A DNA stretch of 57,136 bases from Trichococcus flocculiformis (GTDB lineage: Bacteria > Bacillota > Bacilli > Lactobacillales > Aerococcaceae): contig NZ_FOQC01000012.1 of assembly GCF_900113645.1 (NCBI RefSeq), positions 1 to 57,136 of the forward strand. The letters are read 5' to 3'. The first letter of the stretch is position 1. Each line of letters begins with the position of its first letter. The notes beneath the pieces were generated by a model. It had not been told where the DNA came from and did not search any database. It worked only from the letters and a program-made list of their open reading frames with translations. Of the stretch, positions 1-8,105 are shown in pieces. A program made the position numbers and the translations under genes.

Positions 1-948
1 TTGGGTTGGTCGGATGGGAACACTTTCGTGCCGCTTGCGTTCTCTTTATTGAGCTCAGAAAAACAATCGAACCGTTTCCAGGAAATCAACCCGACCATAG
101 ATAAGCGCACCGTGGGTTACAAGCGTCGGAAGGAAGCCGTCAAAAAGTCAACAGAAGCGCTGTTCGACTTGCTTGATGATATAAATCCGCTCCAACTCTG
201 CGCTCGAACGTTACTTTTCGATAGTTGGTTCGCATTTCCAAAAGCAATCAAGCGCGTGGTTTCGGAGTATCCACTCGAGGTAGTCTGTATGCTGAAACGT
301 ATGCACCGCGTCTACTACACGTATGAAGGGCAAAAGTATACACTGACCCAGTTGTATCAAGTTGTGCGCAAAAAACGTGGTCGTGCCAAGATCCTCGCAT
401 CTGTTGTCGTCAGCTTGGGACTGGACGATAATGAAAAAGAAATTCAGGCCCGTATTGTCTTCGTGCGTGACCGAAATCGCTCCAAAAATTGGCTTGCAAT
501 CTTGTCCACGGATATCAATCTGCCTGAAGAAGAAATTGTGCGTCTCTATGGCAAACGCTGGGATATCGAGTGTTTCTTCAAGGTGGCAAAGTCACATCTG
601 GCGCTAGGAAAAGAGTTCCAGTGCCGCAGTTACGATGCGATGGTAGCCCACACGACAATTGTCTTCACCCGTTACATCATGCTCGCCCTTCGTACACGCG
701 AAGAGCAGGATCCCAGGACCATCGGTCAGCTGTTCTTCTTGTGTTGTGATGAACTGGAGGACATCCGCTTTGCAGAGGCGATTCTATTGGTATTTGACTG
801 TCTGAAGGCTTCCCTGACAGAAGAACCTGTCCTGTCCGAAGAAATGGTGGAGTCACTTCTGGATAGAGTTTTCGATAACTTACCAACTTTCTTGAAACGA
901 GCATTCCCACAACCGGAAAAGCAGCTTCCAAGTGCTTTAGCGGCATAA
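1..948 (+). CDS. IS4-family transposase, 5'-truncated by the window edge
   Basis: DDE transposase that would cut and join the ends of its own insertion sequence. The visible 315 residues contain the IS4 signature Y-(2)-R-(3)-E-(6)-K as YGKRWDIECFFKVAK near residues 184-198, where E is the catalytic glutamate. Upstream, LLFDSWFAFPKAI near residue 71 fits the region of the second catalytic Asp. The first Asp is not visible, and the reading frame is open from the first base, so the apparent TTG start is only the window edge; IS4 transposases usually exceed 400 residues. The C-terminus is intact and is followed by a probable IS end. The family call is firm; the exact IS is not determinable without the left end. 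Confidence 0.85.
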   Translation: MGWSDGNTFVPLAFSLLSSEKQSNRFQEINPTIDKRTVGYKRRKEAVKKSTEALFDLLDDINPLQLCARTLLFDSWFAFPKAIKRVVSEYPLEVVCMLKRMHRVYYTYEGQKYTLTQLYQVVRKKRGRAKILASVVVSLGLDDNEKEIQARIVFVRDRNRSKNWLAILSTDINLPEEEIVRLYGKRWDIECFFKVAKSHLALGKEFQCRSYDAMVAHTTIVFTRYIMLALRTREEQDPRTIGQLFFLCCDELEDIRFAEAILLVFDCLKASLTEEPVLSEEMVESLLDRVFDNLPTFLKRAFPQPEKQLPSALAA

Positions 949-989
949 TATTATAGCTGGAAATGTTGATGTATCAAGTCTATATGGTC

Positions 990-1012
990 TTTTTTAGTGT
1001 GCGAAAGTTGAG
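990..1012. repeat. Probable right terminal inverted repeat of the IS4-type element
   Basis: About 40 bases after the transposase stop lies a segment ending in GTGCGAAAGTTGAG. Its complement starts CTCAACTTTCGCAC, which has the look of an IS4-type end. The left end is outside the window, so neither the repeat nor a target duplication can be confirmed. The 200 bases that follow, up to rsuA, hold no gene that I can see. Confidence 0.3.
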
Positions 1013-1223
1013 TTTATAATAAATACAGCTTATTTTTATATAGTGGATAGTATAGCAGAACTGGCTGGAAAGTGTAAGGAAAAGATTAGAAAATAATGTG
1101 GAAAAAAATCTGAGCATATGGGAATAATGGATTCACGTTCTGGTTTTTTGCGAGAACTTGCGTCAAGTATCTTTTCCGCTTAGAATAAAAGGACTGCAAT
1201 AAGGACAGAAAGGAAGAGGCTGG

Positions 1224-1943
1224 ATGCGATTGGACAAACTGCTCAGCGAATGCGGCTACGGTTCGCGAGGACAAGTGAAAAAATTGATCAGAAGCAAACA
1301 AGTCAGCATCGACGGGGAAATCGTGCTGGCGGAAAACCGCAATGTTGATCCGCAACTACAGACGGTCATTGTTTCGGGGAAAACGCTGACGAATCGCACC
1401 AATGTCTACTATATGCTGCACAAACCGGCTGGCGTTGTGACGGCGGTATCCGATGAAGGCAACCGCACCGTCATCGATCTGATCGATCCGTCCGACCGCA
1501 GACCGGGTCTCTATCCTGTGGGACGACTGGACAAGGATACAGAAGGGCTGCTGCTGATCACGGACAATGGGCAGCTGGGCTATCAGCTGTTGCTGCCGCA
1601 TAAAAAAGTGACGAAACGCTACGAGGTCGTCGTGAACGAGCGCGTGACCGTCGCCGATCAGGAAGCCTTCGCTGAAGGAATCGTCTTCCACGGAGGGACG
1701 ACCTGCAAGCCTGCCCATTTGACCATCCTCAGCCACGGAGACGACGAAAGCCGCGTGCTGCTGGACATCAGCGAAGGGAAATTCCACCAAGTGAAGAAGA
1801 TGTTTCTTTCGGTCGGCAAAAAGGTCACTTACCTGAAACGCCTGACGATGGGACCGATCGAATTGGATAAATCGATTCCGCCGGGCAGCTACCGGCCGCT
1901 CAACGAAGCGGAATTGGAACAACTGAAGCCGTATTTCCGCTAG
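1224..1943 (+). CDS. rsuA: 16S rRNA pseudouridine(516) synthase RsuA family
   Basis: RsuA-type enzymes convert a uridine of 16S rRNA (U516 in E. coli) to pseudouridine during small-subunit assembly. The 239-residue protein opens with an S4 RNA-binding domain (MRLDKLLSECGYGSRGQVKK, about residues 1-60). A catalytic domain follows with the family motif GRLDKDTEGLLLITDNG near residues 100-116, in which the Asp is the catalytic residue. Length matches the family. A purine-rich ribosome binding site (GGAAGAGG) precedes the ATG. It stands alone between the IS remnant and a convergent gene and ends at a shared bidirectional terminator. RluB/RluF-type relatives are the alternative; the short length and S4 domain favour RsuA. 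Confidence 0.9.
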   Translation: MRLDKLLSECGYGSRGQVKKLIRSKQVSIDGEIVLAENRNVDPQLQTVIVSGKTLTNRTNVYYMLHKPAGVVTAVSDEGNRTVIDLIDPSDRRPGLYPVGRLDKDTEGLLLITDNGQLGYQLLLPHKKVTKRYEVVVNERVTVADQEAFAEGIVFHGGTTCKPAHLTILSHGDDESRVLLDISEGKFHQVKKMFLSVGKKVTYLKRLTMGPIELDKSIPPGSYRPLNEAELEQLKPYFR

Positions 1944-1959
1944 AAAGAAGGCAAATCAA

Positions 1960-2001
1960 CCAAAAAGAGGAGGAGCTAATCAAAGCTCTTCCTCTTTTTG
2001 G
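1960..2001. terminator. Bidirectional terminator between rsuA and the YjbR-like gene
   Basis: An 18-base stem (CCAAAAAGAGGAGGAGCT against AGCTCTTCCTCTTTTTGG, one G-T mismatch) around a short loop. It has an A-run on one side and a T-run on the other, so it can serve both convergent genes. It overlaps the last codons of the minus-strand gene. Confidence 0.85.
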
Positions 2002-2366
2002 TGTGCCATTGGTTTTTCCCTCGGTTTGGTCTGCGTCAACCGGTAGCTTTCCGTGATGATCCGGTCAGCGACCGGGAAGAGTTCTTCGGAGACGATCCGC
2101 AAGGTGATCCAATGGGTCTTGTTCATATGATAGGCAGGCATGATTTCCGGAATCGTCTCGCGCAGAAAGTCGTTCCGCTCGGGAGTATTCTTTACGTTCA
2201 GCCAAACTTCACCGTTCCGTTCATAGATGTAAGCGAAAGTTTTCCGGTTGCCTTCGTGGCGCATGACGGTCCATTCTGAGTCGCCGAACGGATAATCTTC
2301 GATGACATGCGCGTGTTCTTGGCAAAGGGCAATAAGCCGATCCCGGACAGAAATTGTTTCTTCCAT
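1980..2366 (-). CDS. MmcQ/YjbR family protein
   Basis: A 128-residue protein of the MmcQ/YjbR fold, described as CyaY-like and often labelled DNA-binding, with no established reaction. Family features seen are the N-terminal helix with a PFGD motif (DYPFGDSEWTVMRH), the mid-protein stretch KTFAYIYERNGEVWLNVK, and the C-terminal half containing PAYHMNKTHWITL, where MNK-HW is typical. An AGGAGATCAGC-like ribosome binding site lies upstream of the ATG on the minus strand. The charged C-terminal 15 residues overlap the terminator stem. The function is unknown and neighbours give no hint. Confidence 0.8.
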   Translation of the reverse strand: MEETISVRDRLIALCQEHAHVIEDYPFGDSEWTVMRHEGNRKTFAYIYERNGEVWLNVKNTPERNDFLRETIPEIMPAYHMNKTHWITLRIVSEELFPVADRIITESYRLTQTKPREKPMAHQKEEEL

Positions 2367-2448
2367 GCTGATCTCCTTTCCAATTCATTTGATGCTATCT
2401 CCATTATATTCAATTTTTCCGAAAATGGCTCGCATCGGATCGAATCTA

Positions 2449-2490
2449 TTGACATATGGATGGATAATGCGATAATAGATAGCGTGCTAT
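2449..2490 (+). promoter_or_regulatory. Promoter with a palindromic operator for the marR-ABC exporter operon
   Basis: A TTGACA -35 box is followed 16 bases later by GATAAT. Immediately after the -10 box lies ATAGC-GT-GCTAT (2479-2490), an inverted repeat at the position expected for an autorepressing MarR protein. The regulator assignment is inference from position. Confidence 0.65.
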
Positions 2491-2519
2491 GTATAACTGT
2501 TCGGAAAGGAGGAGACATT

Positions 2520-3005
2520 TTGATATCACGCGAGATGATGGGGGCCTATATCCCGATGCTTCATAACCAATTCAAGGAACAGATGAACCTCCTGGTGGGT
2601 AAAATCGATCTGACCACTTCCCAGATTCATGTGCTTTTCTATCTGAAGAGCCGTGGTGACGAGGAAGTGATTCAAAAAGACATTGAGGAGACTTTCAATC
2701 TTACTAATCCGACCGTGACCGGAATCATCAAACGGCTGGAAGCGAAGGGTTTCGTCACACGCACGATCAGTTCGAAGGATGCCCGCTCCAAGAGCATTCA
2801 TCTGACCGAAAAAAGCATCGCCGCCTCAGAAGAGATGAAGCGGGCTATGCATGAAGCCAATAAAAAAGTTTTCGAAGGCTTTACTGAAGAGGAGCTGGAC
2901 GTGTTGGAAGAATGCTTCATAAGGATGCTGCACAACCTGGAAGGCGGCTGCAGCCACCAACATGGACATGGACACGGGCATGTGCATAAAAAAGAAAACA
3001 ACTAA
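2520..3005 (+). CDS. MarR-family transcriptional regulator with His-rich C-terminal tail
   Basis: A 161-residue winged-helix regulator that probably controls the exporter genes directly downstream. The wHTH covers about residues 35-110: helix QKDIEETFNLTNPTVTGIIKRLEAKG, then wing VTRTISSKDARSKSIHLT. I chose the TTG at 2520 because GGAAAGGAGG lies just upstream with normal spacing. The longer open frame from 2307 would run through the promoter and operator. Oddly, the last 20 residues read CSHQHGHGHGHVHKKENN, with five alternating His after a Cys, which is not part of the MarR core and suggests metal binding. The next gene starts 25 bases on, so the three genes look like one operon, as in other MarR-LmrCD-like units. 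Confidence 0.85.
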   Translation: MISREMMGAYIPMLHNQFKEQMNLLVGKIDLTTSQIHVLFYLKSRGDEEVIQKDIEETFNLTNPTVTGIIKRLEAKGFVTRTISSKDARSKSIHLTEKSIAASEEMKRAMHEANKKVFEGFTEEELDVLEECFIRMLHNLEGGCSHQHGHGHGHVHKKENN

Positions 3006-3030
3006 ATTTAGGAAAGAATAGGGAAAGCAT

Positions 3031-5259
3031 ATGAAAGTGATAATGAAGTACTTAAAACCTTTTGCCGGTACGATACTGGTCAGCTTGCTGATTTTGTTCG
3101 GTCAGGCGATCGGCGAATTGAGCCTGCCGAATCTGATGAGTGACATCGTCAACACGGGCATCCAGAACGGAGGCGTCGAACAGGAAGCGCCTGAAGCACT
3201 GCCGGCGGAAGGTTTCGCGCTTATGACATTGTTCATGGATGAAGAGGATAAGGAAACGTTCCAGGAAAGCTATGAGCTGATCGAGGGTGGATCGGCGGAA
3301 GCCGAGGCCTACAACGCAGAATTTCCGGAAAGCCAGGAAACGGATTTCTACGTGCTGGATGAAACCGATCCGGAACAACTGATCTCGTTGGAGAGCATCT
3401 TCAGCAAGGCAAGCTACAGCTTCGTGACGTTTATGCAGGAAATGGGCGGACAGCAAGGCGGTACCGCGGCAGTCGATGCCGAGAGCGGCTTCGAGAATGT
3501 CGATTTGGATCAACTGTACGCGTTGGTGCCGCAACTGCAACAGCTGCCACAGGAAGCGTTCACTGCATCGATGGATGTTGCCGATGCTGCCGAGCCGATG
3601 CTCTACAGCCAAATCGGGATCCTGTTCACGAAACTATTCTATCAAGATCTAGGAGCGGATATGGATGCGCTCCAAAACCAATACATCATGACGAAAGGCG
3701 CACAGATGCTCGCCATCGCAGTTGCGGTGTCTGTTGCTTCCGTAGCGGTCGCGTATTTCTCTTCGCGTATCGCCGCGAAAGTGTCCGGTCGGATGAGAAG
3801 GGATGTCTTCGCCAAAGTCGAAAGTTTTTCCAACACTGAGTTCGATAATTTTTCAACAGCATCCTTGATTACGCGCACAACCAATGACGTGCAGCAAATC
3901 CAGCAGCTGATCACTATAGGTATCCGCATGCTGTGCTATGCACCGATTTTGGCTACTGGTGGTCTGATCATGGCAATAGACAAGAGCGTTTCGCTGGCGT
4001 GGACGATCGCCGTTGCGGTTATTGCCCTTATCGGTATCATGATGTCGATCCTGTCGATCGCGATGCCGAAGTTCAAAGTGCTGCAAAGCTTGACGGACAG
4101 ATTGAATCTGGTCAGCCGTGAGAATCTTTCCGGCATGATGGTCATCCGCGCTTTCGGGAATGAACCATTTGAAGAGAACCGATTCAACGACGCCAATGAA
4201 GATTACACCTATACAAACCGCTTTGTGCAGCGTTTGATGTCGCTGTTGATGCCTGCCATGATGCTCGTCATGAACGGTGTTTCGCTGCTGATCATCTGGT
4301 TCGGAAGCCAGCAAGTCGCTGATTCTGCCCTGCAGATCGGGGATATGATGGCCTATATCCAATATGTGATGCAGATCATCATGGCCTTCTTGATGATTTC
4401 AATGATGTTCATCTTCTTGCCGCGTGCTTCTGTATCGGCAACACGGATCGGGGAAGTGTTGGATACGGATTTGAGTATCACGGATCCAAACGACGCGCAA
4501 CCGAGCTTAAAGAATGAAGGCCTCATCACCTTCAAGGATGTTTCTTATCATTATCCGAAGGCGAGCGAGAACGTGTTGAACAACATTTGCTTTACCGCTA
4601 GACCAGGCGAAACGACGGCAATCATCGGTTCGACCGGTTCTGGTAAATCGACATTGATCAATCTGATTCCGCGCTTCTATGATGTGACGGACGGCGCCAT
4701 CGAAATCGACGGCATCGACATCCGCAAAATGACACAAGCCGATCTGCGCGCTAACATTGGCTATGTCCCGCAGAAGGGGATGCTTTTCTCCGGGAATATT
4801 GTATCCAACATAGCGTATGGAAAAGATGATGCTTCGACGGATGAAATCATGAAAGCACTCGAAGTCGCCCAAGCGAAAAACTTTGTTTCTGAGATGGAAG
4901 ACGGCATCGAAACGGCTATTGCACAAGGCGGCGGCAACGTCAGCGGTGGGCAGAAACAGCGCTTGTCCATTGCGCGTGCATTGGTTAAAAAAGCGCCGAT
5001 CTATATTTTTGACGATAGTTTCTCGGCGTTGGACTTCAAAACGGATGCGGCTTTACGTTCGGCTTTGGATGCCTACACGGATAACGCAACTGTCCTGATC
5101 GTGGCACAGCGGATCAGCACGATAATGGATGCGGAACAGATCATCGTTCTAGATAAAGGCAGGATCGTTGGGATAGGGACTCACGATGCGTTGATGAAAA
5201 ACTGTGAGACTTATCAAGAAATTGCTAAATCTCAGCTTTCGGAGGAGGAATTAGCATGA
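3031..5259 (+). CDS. ABC exporter half-transporter with large extracellular insertion (LmrC/EfrA/BmrC-like)
   Basis: First subunit of a heterodimeric type IV ABC exporter in the membrane, likely for hydrophobic drugs or other amphiphiles. The 742 residues hold a six-helix membrane domain and a C-terminal ATPase with Walker A GSTGSGKST, signature VSGGQKQRLS and Walker B IYIFDDSFSALD. In Walker B the catalytic Glu is replaced by Asp, the mark of the degenerate site in such heterodimers. Between TM1 (about 12-33) and TM2 (from about 222) sits an acidic segment of about 175 residues. Usual family members have only a short loop there and are 570-600 residues long. BmrD of BmrCD also carries an extracellular domain, so this may be a variant of that theme. 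It overlaps the partner gene by four bases, so translation is coupled. Confidence 0.9.
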   Translation: MKVIMKYLKPFAGTILVSLLILFGQAIGELSLPNLMSDIVNTGIQNGGVEQEAPEALPAEGFALMTLFMDEEDKETFQESYELIEGGSAEAEAYNAEFPESQETDFYVLDETDPEQLISLESIFSKASYSFVTFMQEMGGQQGGTAAVDAESGFENVDLDQLYALVPQLQQLPQEAFTASMDVADAAEPMLYSQIGILFTKLFYQDLGADMDALQNQYIMTKGAQMLAIAVAVSVASVAVAYFSSRIAAKVSGRMRRDVFAKVESFSNTEFDNFSTASLITRTTNDVQQIQQLITIGIRMLCYAPILATGGLIMAIDKSVSLAWTIAVAVIALIGIMMSILSIAMPKFKVLQSLTDRLNLVSRENLSGMMVIRAFGNEPFEENRFNDANEDYTYTNRFVQRLMSLLMPAMMLVMNGVSLLIIWFGSQQVADSALQIGDMMAYIQYVMQIIMAFLMISMMFIFLPRASVSATRIGEVLDTDLSITDPNDAQPSLKNEGLITFKDVSYHYPKASENVLNNICFTARPGETTAIIGSTGSGKSTLINLIPRFYDVTDGAIEIDGIDIRKMTQADLRANIGYVPQKGMLFSGNIVSNIAYGKDDASTDEIMKALEVAQAKNFVSEMEDGIETAIAQGGGNVSGGQKQRLSIARALVKKAPIYIFDDSFSALDFKTDAALRSALDAYTDNATVLIVAQRISTIMDAEQIIVLDKGRIVGIGTHDALMKNCETYQEIAKSQLSEEELA

Positions 5260-7124
5260 GCGAAATGAAACAAAGAAGAACGCAAGGCGGACCGGGCGGA
5301 GGCCATGGTCCCATGGGTGGGATGAGCGCTCCGGTGGTGAAAGCGAAGGACTTCAAAGGCGGATTCAAAAAATTGGCCGCGTATCTGTCGCCGTTCAAAT
5401 GGCTGATGGCAGTTGTCTTCATTTTGGCGATTTCGTCCTCTCTATTCGGGATTGTCGGACCAAAAATCATGGCTTTGGCCATCGATAAATTGGTCGCCGG
5501 CATCATGCTGAAATTCACTGGCGGATCCGGAGAAATCGATTTCGATTACATCGGTACCGTACTGTTGGGGCTTTTGGGCTTGTACGTGCTGAGTGCCACT
5601 TTCTCTTATCTGCAAGGGTTTCTGATGTCGGGTGTCTCCGCAAAAGTTTCCTATAAACTGCGCAAAGACATCATGGAGAAAATCAACAAATTGCCGCTGG
5701 CTTATTTCCACAAGAACAGCCAAGGGGACGTGCTTTCCAGGATCACGAATGATGTGGATACGCTGAATACCAGTCTGAACCAGAGCCTCACCCAAATCAT
5801 CACGTCGATCACAACACTGGTAGGTGTTTTCATCATGATGCTGACGATCAGTTGGTCGCTGACACTTGTCATCCTTGGCGTGCTGATTGTGTCCATGATG
5901 CTCCTGATGCTGATCATGTCGAAGTCGCAGAAGCACTTCGCTAATCAGCAAAAATACTTGGGTGCGGTCAATGGCCATGTTGAAGAGATGTATGGCGGAC
6001 ATGTGGTTATGAAAGCCTTCAACGGGGAAGCAAAATCGGTTGCCGCTTTCGATAAAGAGAATGATCAATTGATCGAAGCCGGATTCAAAGCTGAATTCCT
6101 TTCCGGTTTGATGATGCCCTTGTTGAGCCTGATCGGAAATCTTGGGTATGTCGTAGTCTGCATCATGGGTGGTGCGATGGCGGCTGCCGGAAATATGACG
6201 ATCGGGGATATCCAAGCCTTCCTACAGTACGTGCGCAACTTCACCCAACCTTTGACGCAAGTCGCGCAAGTGGGGAGTCAATTGCAACGGATGGTGGCTG
6301 CCTCTGAACGAATCTTCGAATTCCTGGAAGAGGAAGAAGAGACAGTGACCGAAGCAAAAATCGAAATGGCGACCGCTGATGTGAAAGGGAATGTCCGTTT
6401 CGAGCATGTCAAGTTCGGTTATGAACCGGATCATCTGGTCATCAAGGACTTCTCCGCTGATATCAAAGAAGGACAAAAAGTCGCGCTCGTTGGTCCTACC
6501 GGTGCCGGCAAGACGACGATGGTGAAATTGCTGATGCGTTTCTACGATTTGACGGGTGGAGCCATCTACATCGACAACCACAAACTTACCGATTTCACGC
6601 GCAGCGATCTGCGGACGGAATTCGGGATGGTGCTGCAGGATACATGGCTATACAACGGCACCATTATGGAAAACATCCGCTACGGGAAACTGGATGCGAC
6701 GGATGAGGAAGTCATCGCTGCCGCGAAAGCTGCGCAAGTGGATCACTTTGTCCGGACATTGCCGGATGGTTATGACATGGTCCTGAACGAGGAAGCCAAC
6801 AACGTTTCTCAGGGAGAGAAGCAATTGTTGACGATCGCGCGCGCCATCCTTGCCGATCCGCAGATCATGATCCTGGATGAAGCGACGAGTTCGGTCGATA
6901 CGCGGACGGAAGTGCTGATCCAGAAAGCGATGGACACGCTGATGCACGGCAGGACGAGCTTCATCATCGCGCATCGTCTGTCAACCATCAAAAATGCCGA
7001 CCTGATCCTCTGCATGAACAACGGGGACATCGTCGAACAAGGAACCCACGAAGAATTGCTGGCGAATGGTGGCTTCTACGCCGAACTCTACAACAGCCAA
7101 TTCGACGAAGGCGAAGAAGTATAA
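5256..7124 (+). CDS. ABC exporter half-transporter, partner subunit (LmrD/EfrB/BmrD-like)
   Basis: Second subunit of the heterodimeric exporter, 622 residues. The N-terminus is a cytosolic Gly-rich segment (GGPGGGHGPMGG) often seen in this subunit type. Six membrane helices follow, then the ATPase domain with Walker A GPTGAGKTT, Walker B IMILDEATSSVD with the normal catalytic Glu, and a degenerate signature VSQGEKQLLT in place of LSGGQ. This is complementary to the first subunit: one composite site pairs its intact Walker B with VSGGQ, and the other pairs the Asp-type Walker B with SQGEK. That pattern is what is known for LmrCD, BmrCD and TM287/288. The ATG lies within the last codons of the upstream gene. 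The substrate cannot be read from sequence. Confidence 0.92.
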   Translation: MSEMKQRRTQGGPGGGHGPMGGMSAPVVKAKDFKGGFKKLAAYLSPFKWLMAVVFILAISSSLFGIVGPKIMALAIDKLVAGIMLKFTGGSGEIDFDYIGTVLLGLLGLYVLSATFSYLQGFLMSGVSAKVSYKLRKDIMEKINKLPLAYFHKNSQGDVLSRITNDVDTLNTSLNQSLTQIITSITTLVGVFIMMLTISWSLTLVILGVLIVSMMLLMLIMSKSQKHFANQQKYLGAVNGHVEEMYGGHVVMKAFNGEAKSVAAFDKENDQLIEAGFKAEFLSGLMMPLLSLIGNLGYVVVCIMGGAMAAAGNMTIGDIQAFLQYVRNFTQPLTQVAQVGSQLQRMVAASERIFEFLEEEEETVTEAKIEMATADVKGNVRFEHVKFGYEPDHLVIKDFSADIKEGQKVALVGPTGAGKTTMVKLLMRFYDLTGGAIYIDNHKLTDFTRSDLRTEFGMVLQDTWLYNGTIMENIRYGKLDATDEEVIAAAKAAQVDHFVRTLPDGYDMVLNEEANNVSQGEKQLLTIARAILADPQIMILDEATSSVDTRTEVLIQKAMDTLMHGRTSFIIAHRLSTIKNADLILCMNNGDIVEQGTHEELLANGGFYAELYNSQFDEGEEV

Positions 7125-7156
7125 GAAAAGCGAAACGGGTTCGCTCAGCCCTGATT

Positions 7157-7232
7157 AAGGAAACACTGTGACCTAATCGGTCAAGTGTATCATGCCTCTA
7201 AGTGATTGAAATCGCAAGAGTCATGACAATTT
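7157..7232 (+). repeat. Hairpin module 1 of the dispersed element
   Basis: Two predicted hairpins. The first is CACT-g-TGACC with GGTCA-AGTG around loop TAATC. The second is TCATG-c-CTCT-aa-GTGAT with ATCGC-a-AGAG-t-CATGA. It is a direct repeat of the module 199 bases downstream. The differences between the two are largely compensatory within stems. Confidence 0.7.
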
Positions 7233-7355
7233 AGGAAATCTGGCCTCGCAACGTTCCCTACGGTCACCTTGTACTGGGACTCTAAGGGATGAATCCCTAA
7301 GAGTCCCATGCAAATGAGCATCGTAGAGCGCAATTGCTGAGAGACTTCCGAAACA

Positions 7356-7431
7356 AAGGAATCAACGTGACCGTACCGGTCAGTTGTATCATGTTTCTAA
7401 GCCATCAAAGATGGCAAGAACCATGACAAGT
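7356..7431 (+). repeat. Hairpin module 2 of the dispersed element
   Basis: Same plan as module 1: CAAC-g-TGACC with GGTCA-GTTG around loop GTACC, then TCATG...GCCATC-aaa-GATGGC...CATGA. Compared with module 1, C-G becomes A-T and T-A becomes C-G in the outer part of hairpin 1. The inner stem of hairpin 2 changes on both sides while staying paired. This is what selection on an RNA or single-stranded DNA fold would leave. Confidence 0.7.
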
Positions 7432-7619
7432 CGAACAGTATGTCTTGGTTCGCAGAGACAAGAGGTTCCTTATTCTTTTTTCCGAAGGGCTAACCCGTGC
7501 AGCTAGCCAATGCTTTGGGATGCATAGAATATTTTGAAACTCTATAAAACACCAACGGTGATGCACTTTTGATTCTATAAAAGTTCTCTATTATGACAAT
7601 AAAACTGCATCATGCAGTC

Positions 7620-7671
7620 TAAAGAAGATGATCCCAAGCCGCAATCGGGATCATCTTCTTTATTTTTTTTG
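7620..7671 (+). terminator. Strong intrinsic terminator after the dispersed element
   Basis: A 16-base perfect stem (TAAAGAAGATGATCCC against its complement) with an 11-base loop and nine T residues. It lies about 500 bases after the exporter stop, so it probably ends the exporter transcript together with the element. The 340 bases from here to the next gene hold a cre site and no other gene that I can support. Confidence 0.85.
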
Positions 7672-7858
7672 CCCAATTTCCAAAAAATAGTCGTTAAAGT
7701 GGATTTGTCAATACAGATTTTGAAAAATGCTTATCGAAGCGGTCCCAAATGGAAATTGGAGCATCCGCAAGAGGAGTCTAAACCATCAAGAAATGGCATC
7801 GTAAGGCACTTATCTCGGCGAGGATGATAGCGTTCACAAATTGTTAATAATAAAAGAG

Positions 7859-7873
7859 TTGTAACCGGTTACC
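7859..7873 (+). promoter_or_regulatory. CcpA catabolite response element (cre) upstream of the GPH symporter block
   Basis: TTGTAACCGGTTACC matches the cre consensus WTGNAANCGNWNNCW at all but the last position. It lies about 145 bases before the first symporter start. This suggests carbon catabolite control of the block; the promoter itself was not clearly recognised. Confidence 0.6.
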
Positions 7874-8015
7874 TTTCGATGGTATTCTTTCCTTAGATCT
7901 TATAACCAGGTTTTATTAAGTCCGTTACGAATTCTTTTAATAGTAACGGAGTTTCATAATGTGATAACAAAATACTGTTTATAAGTTCTGGATTTTTAAT
8001 TTGGAGGGGAATTTT

Positions 8016-8105
8016 ATGTCAAAAAAGGATTCAACGGTTCTGAACGAAACGAAACTCAATCGAGCCAAACTATGGCAGATCGATCGTGTTATTCACTTTG
8101 AATAA
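8016..8105 (+). other. Original start region of the first GPH symporter, cut off by a 4-base duplication
   Basis: A very good ribosome binding site (TTTGGAGGGGAATTTT) precedes ATG at 8016. The frame reads MSKKDSTVLNETKLNRAKLWQI, then runs out of frame to a TAA at 8103-8105 after 29 codons. At 8078-8085 the sequence reads GATCGATC. Removing one GATC joins exactly 22 codons to the downstream frame, giving KLWQI-VLFTLNNSS, the expected junction before TM1. The frameshift is therefore a tandem duplication of four bases. Confidence 0.85.

Larger units (their letters stand above)
7125..7580 (+). repeat. Modular dispersed element, copy A, with large RNA-like secondary structure
   Basis: Starts one base after the exporter stop codon. 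Outer arms ACGGGTT (7135-7141) and AGCCCT (7147-7152) pair with AGGGCT-AACCCGT (7486-7498), enclosing about 330 bases. Inside are two related 75-base modules (7157-7232 and 7356-7431). Between them lie a strong hairpin (GGGACTCT...AGAGTCCC, 7275-7306) and the motif GAGCATCGTAGAGCGC (7316-7331). The tail carries GATGCAT and ends at CGGTGATGCACTTTTGA (7556-7572). A shorter relative on the minus strand at 47600-47800 shares the outer arms, the GAGCATCG motif and the tail. No protein is encoded that I can support. It resembles the modular plan of BOX-type elements, or a 3'UTR RNA; the family is not one I recognise. Confidence 0.75.

Noticed and set aside
2307-2519. Upstream extension of the MarR reading frame
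   Set aside because: It would run through the -35/-10 boxes and the operator, while TTG 2520 has a strong ribosome binding site.
7157-7431. Two repeats considered as a CRISPR remnant
   Set aside because: The units are 75 bases, diverged, and 199 bases apart, with structured spacers and no cas genes; they do not have CRISPR geometry.
7612-7827. Open frame of 71 codons after the dispersed element
   Set aside because: It begins within the terminator hairpin and lacks a ribosome binding site or recognisable sequence.
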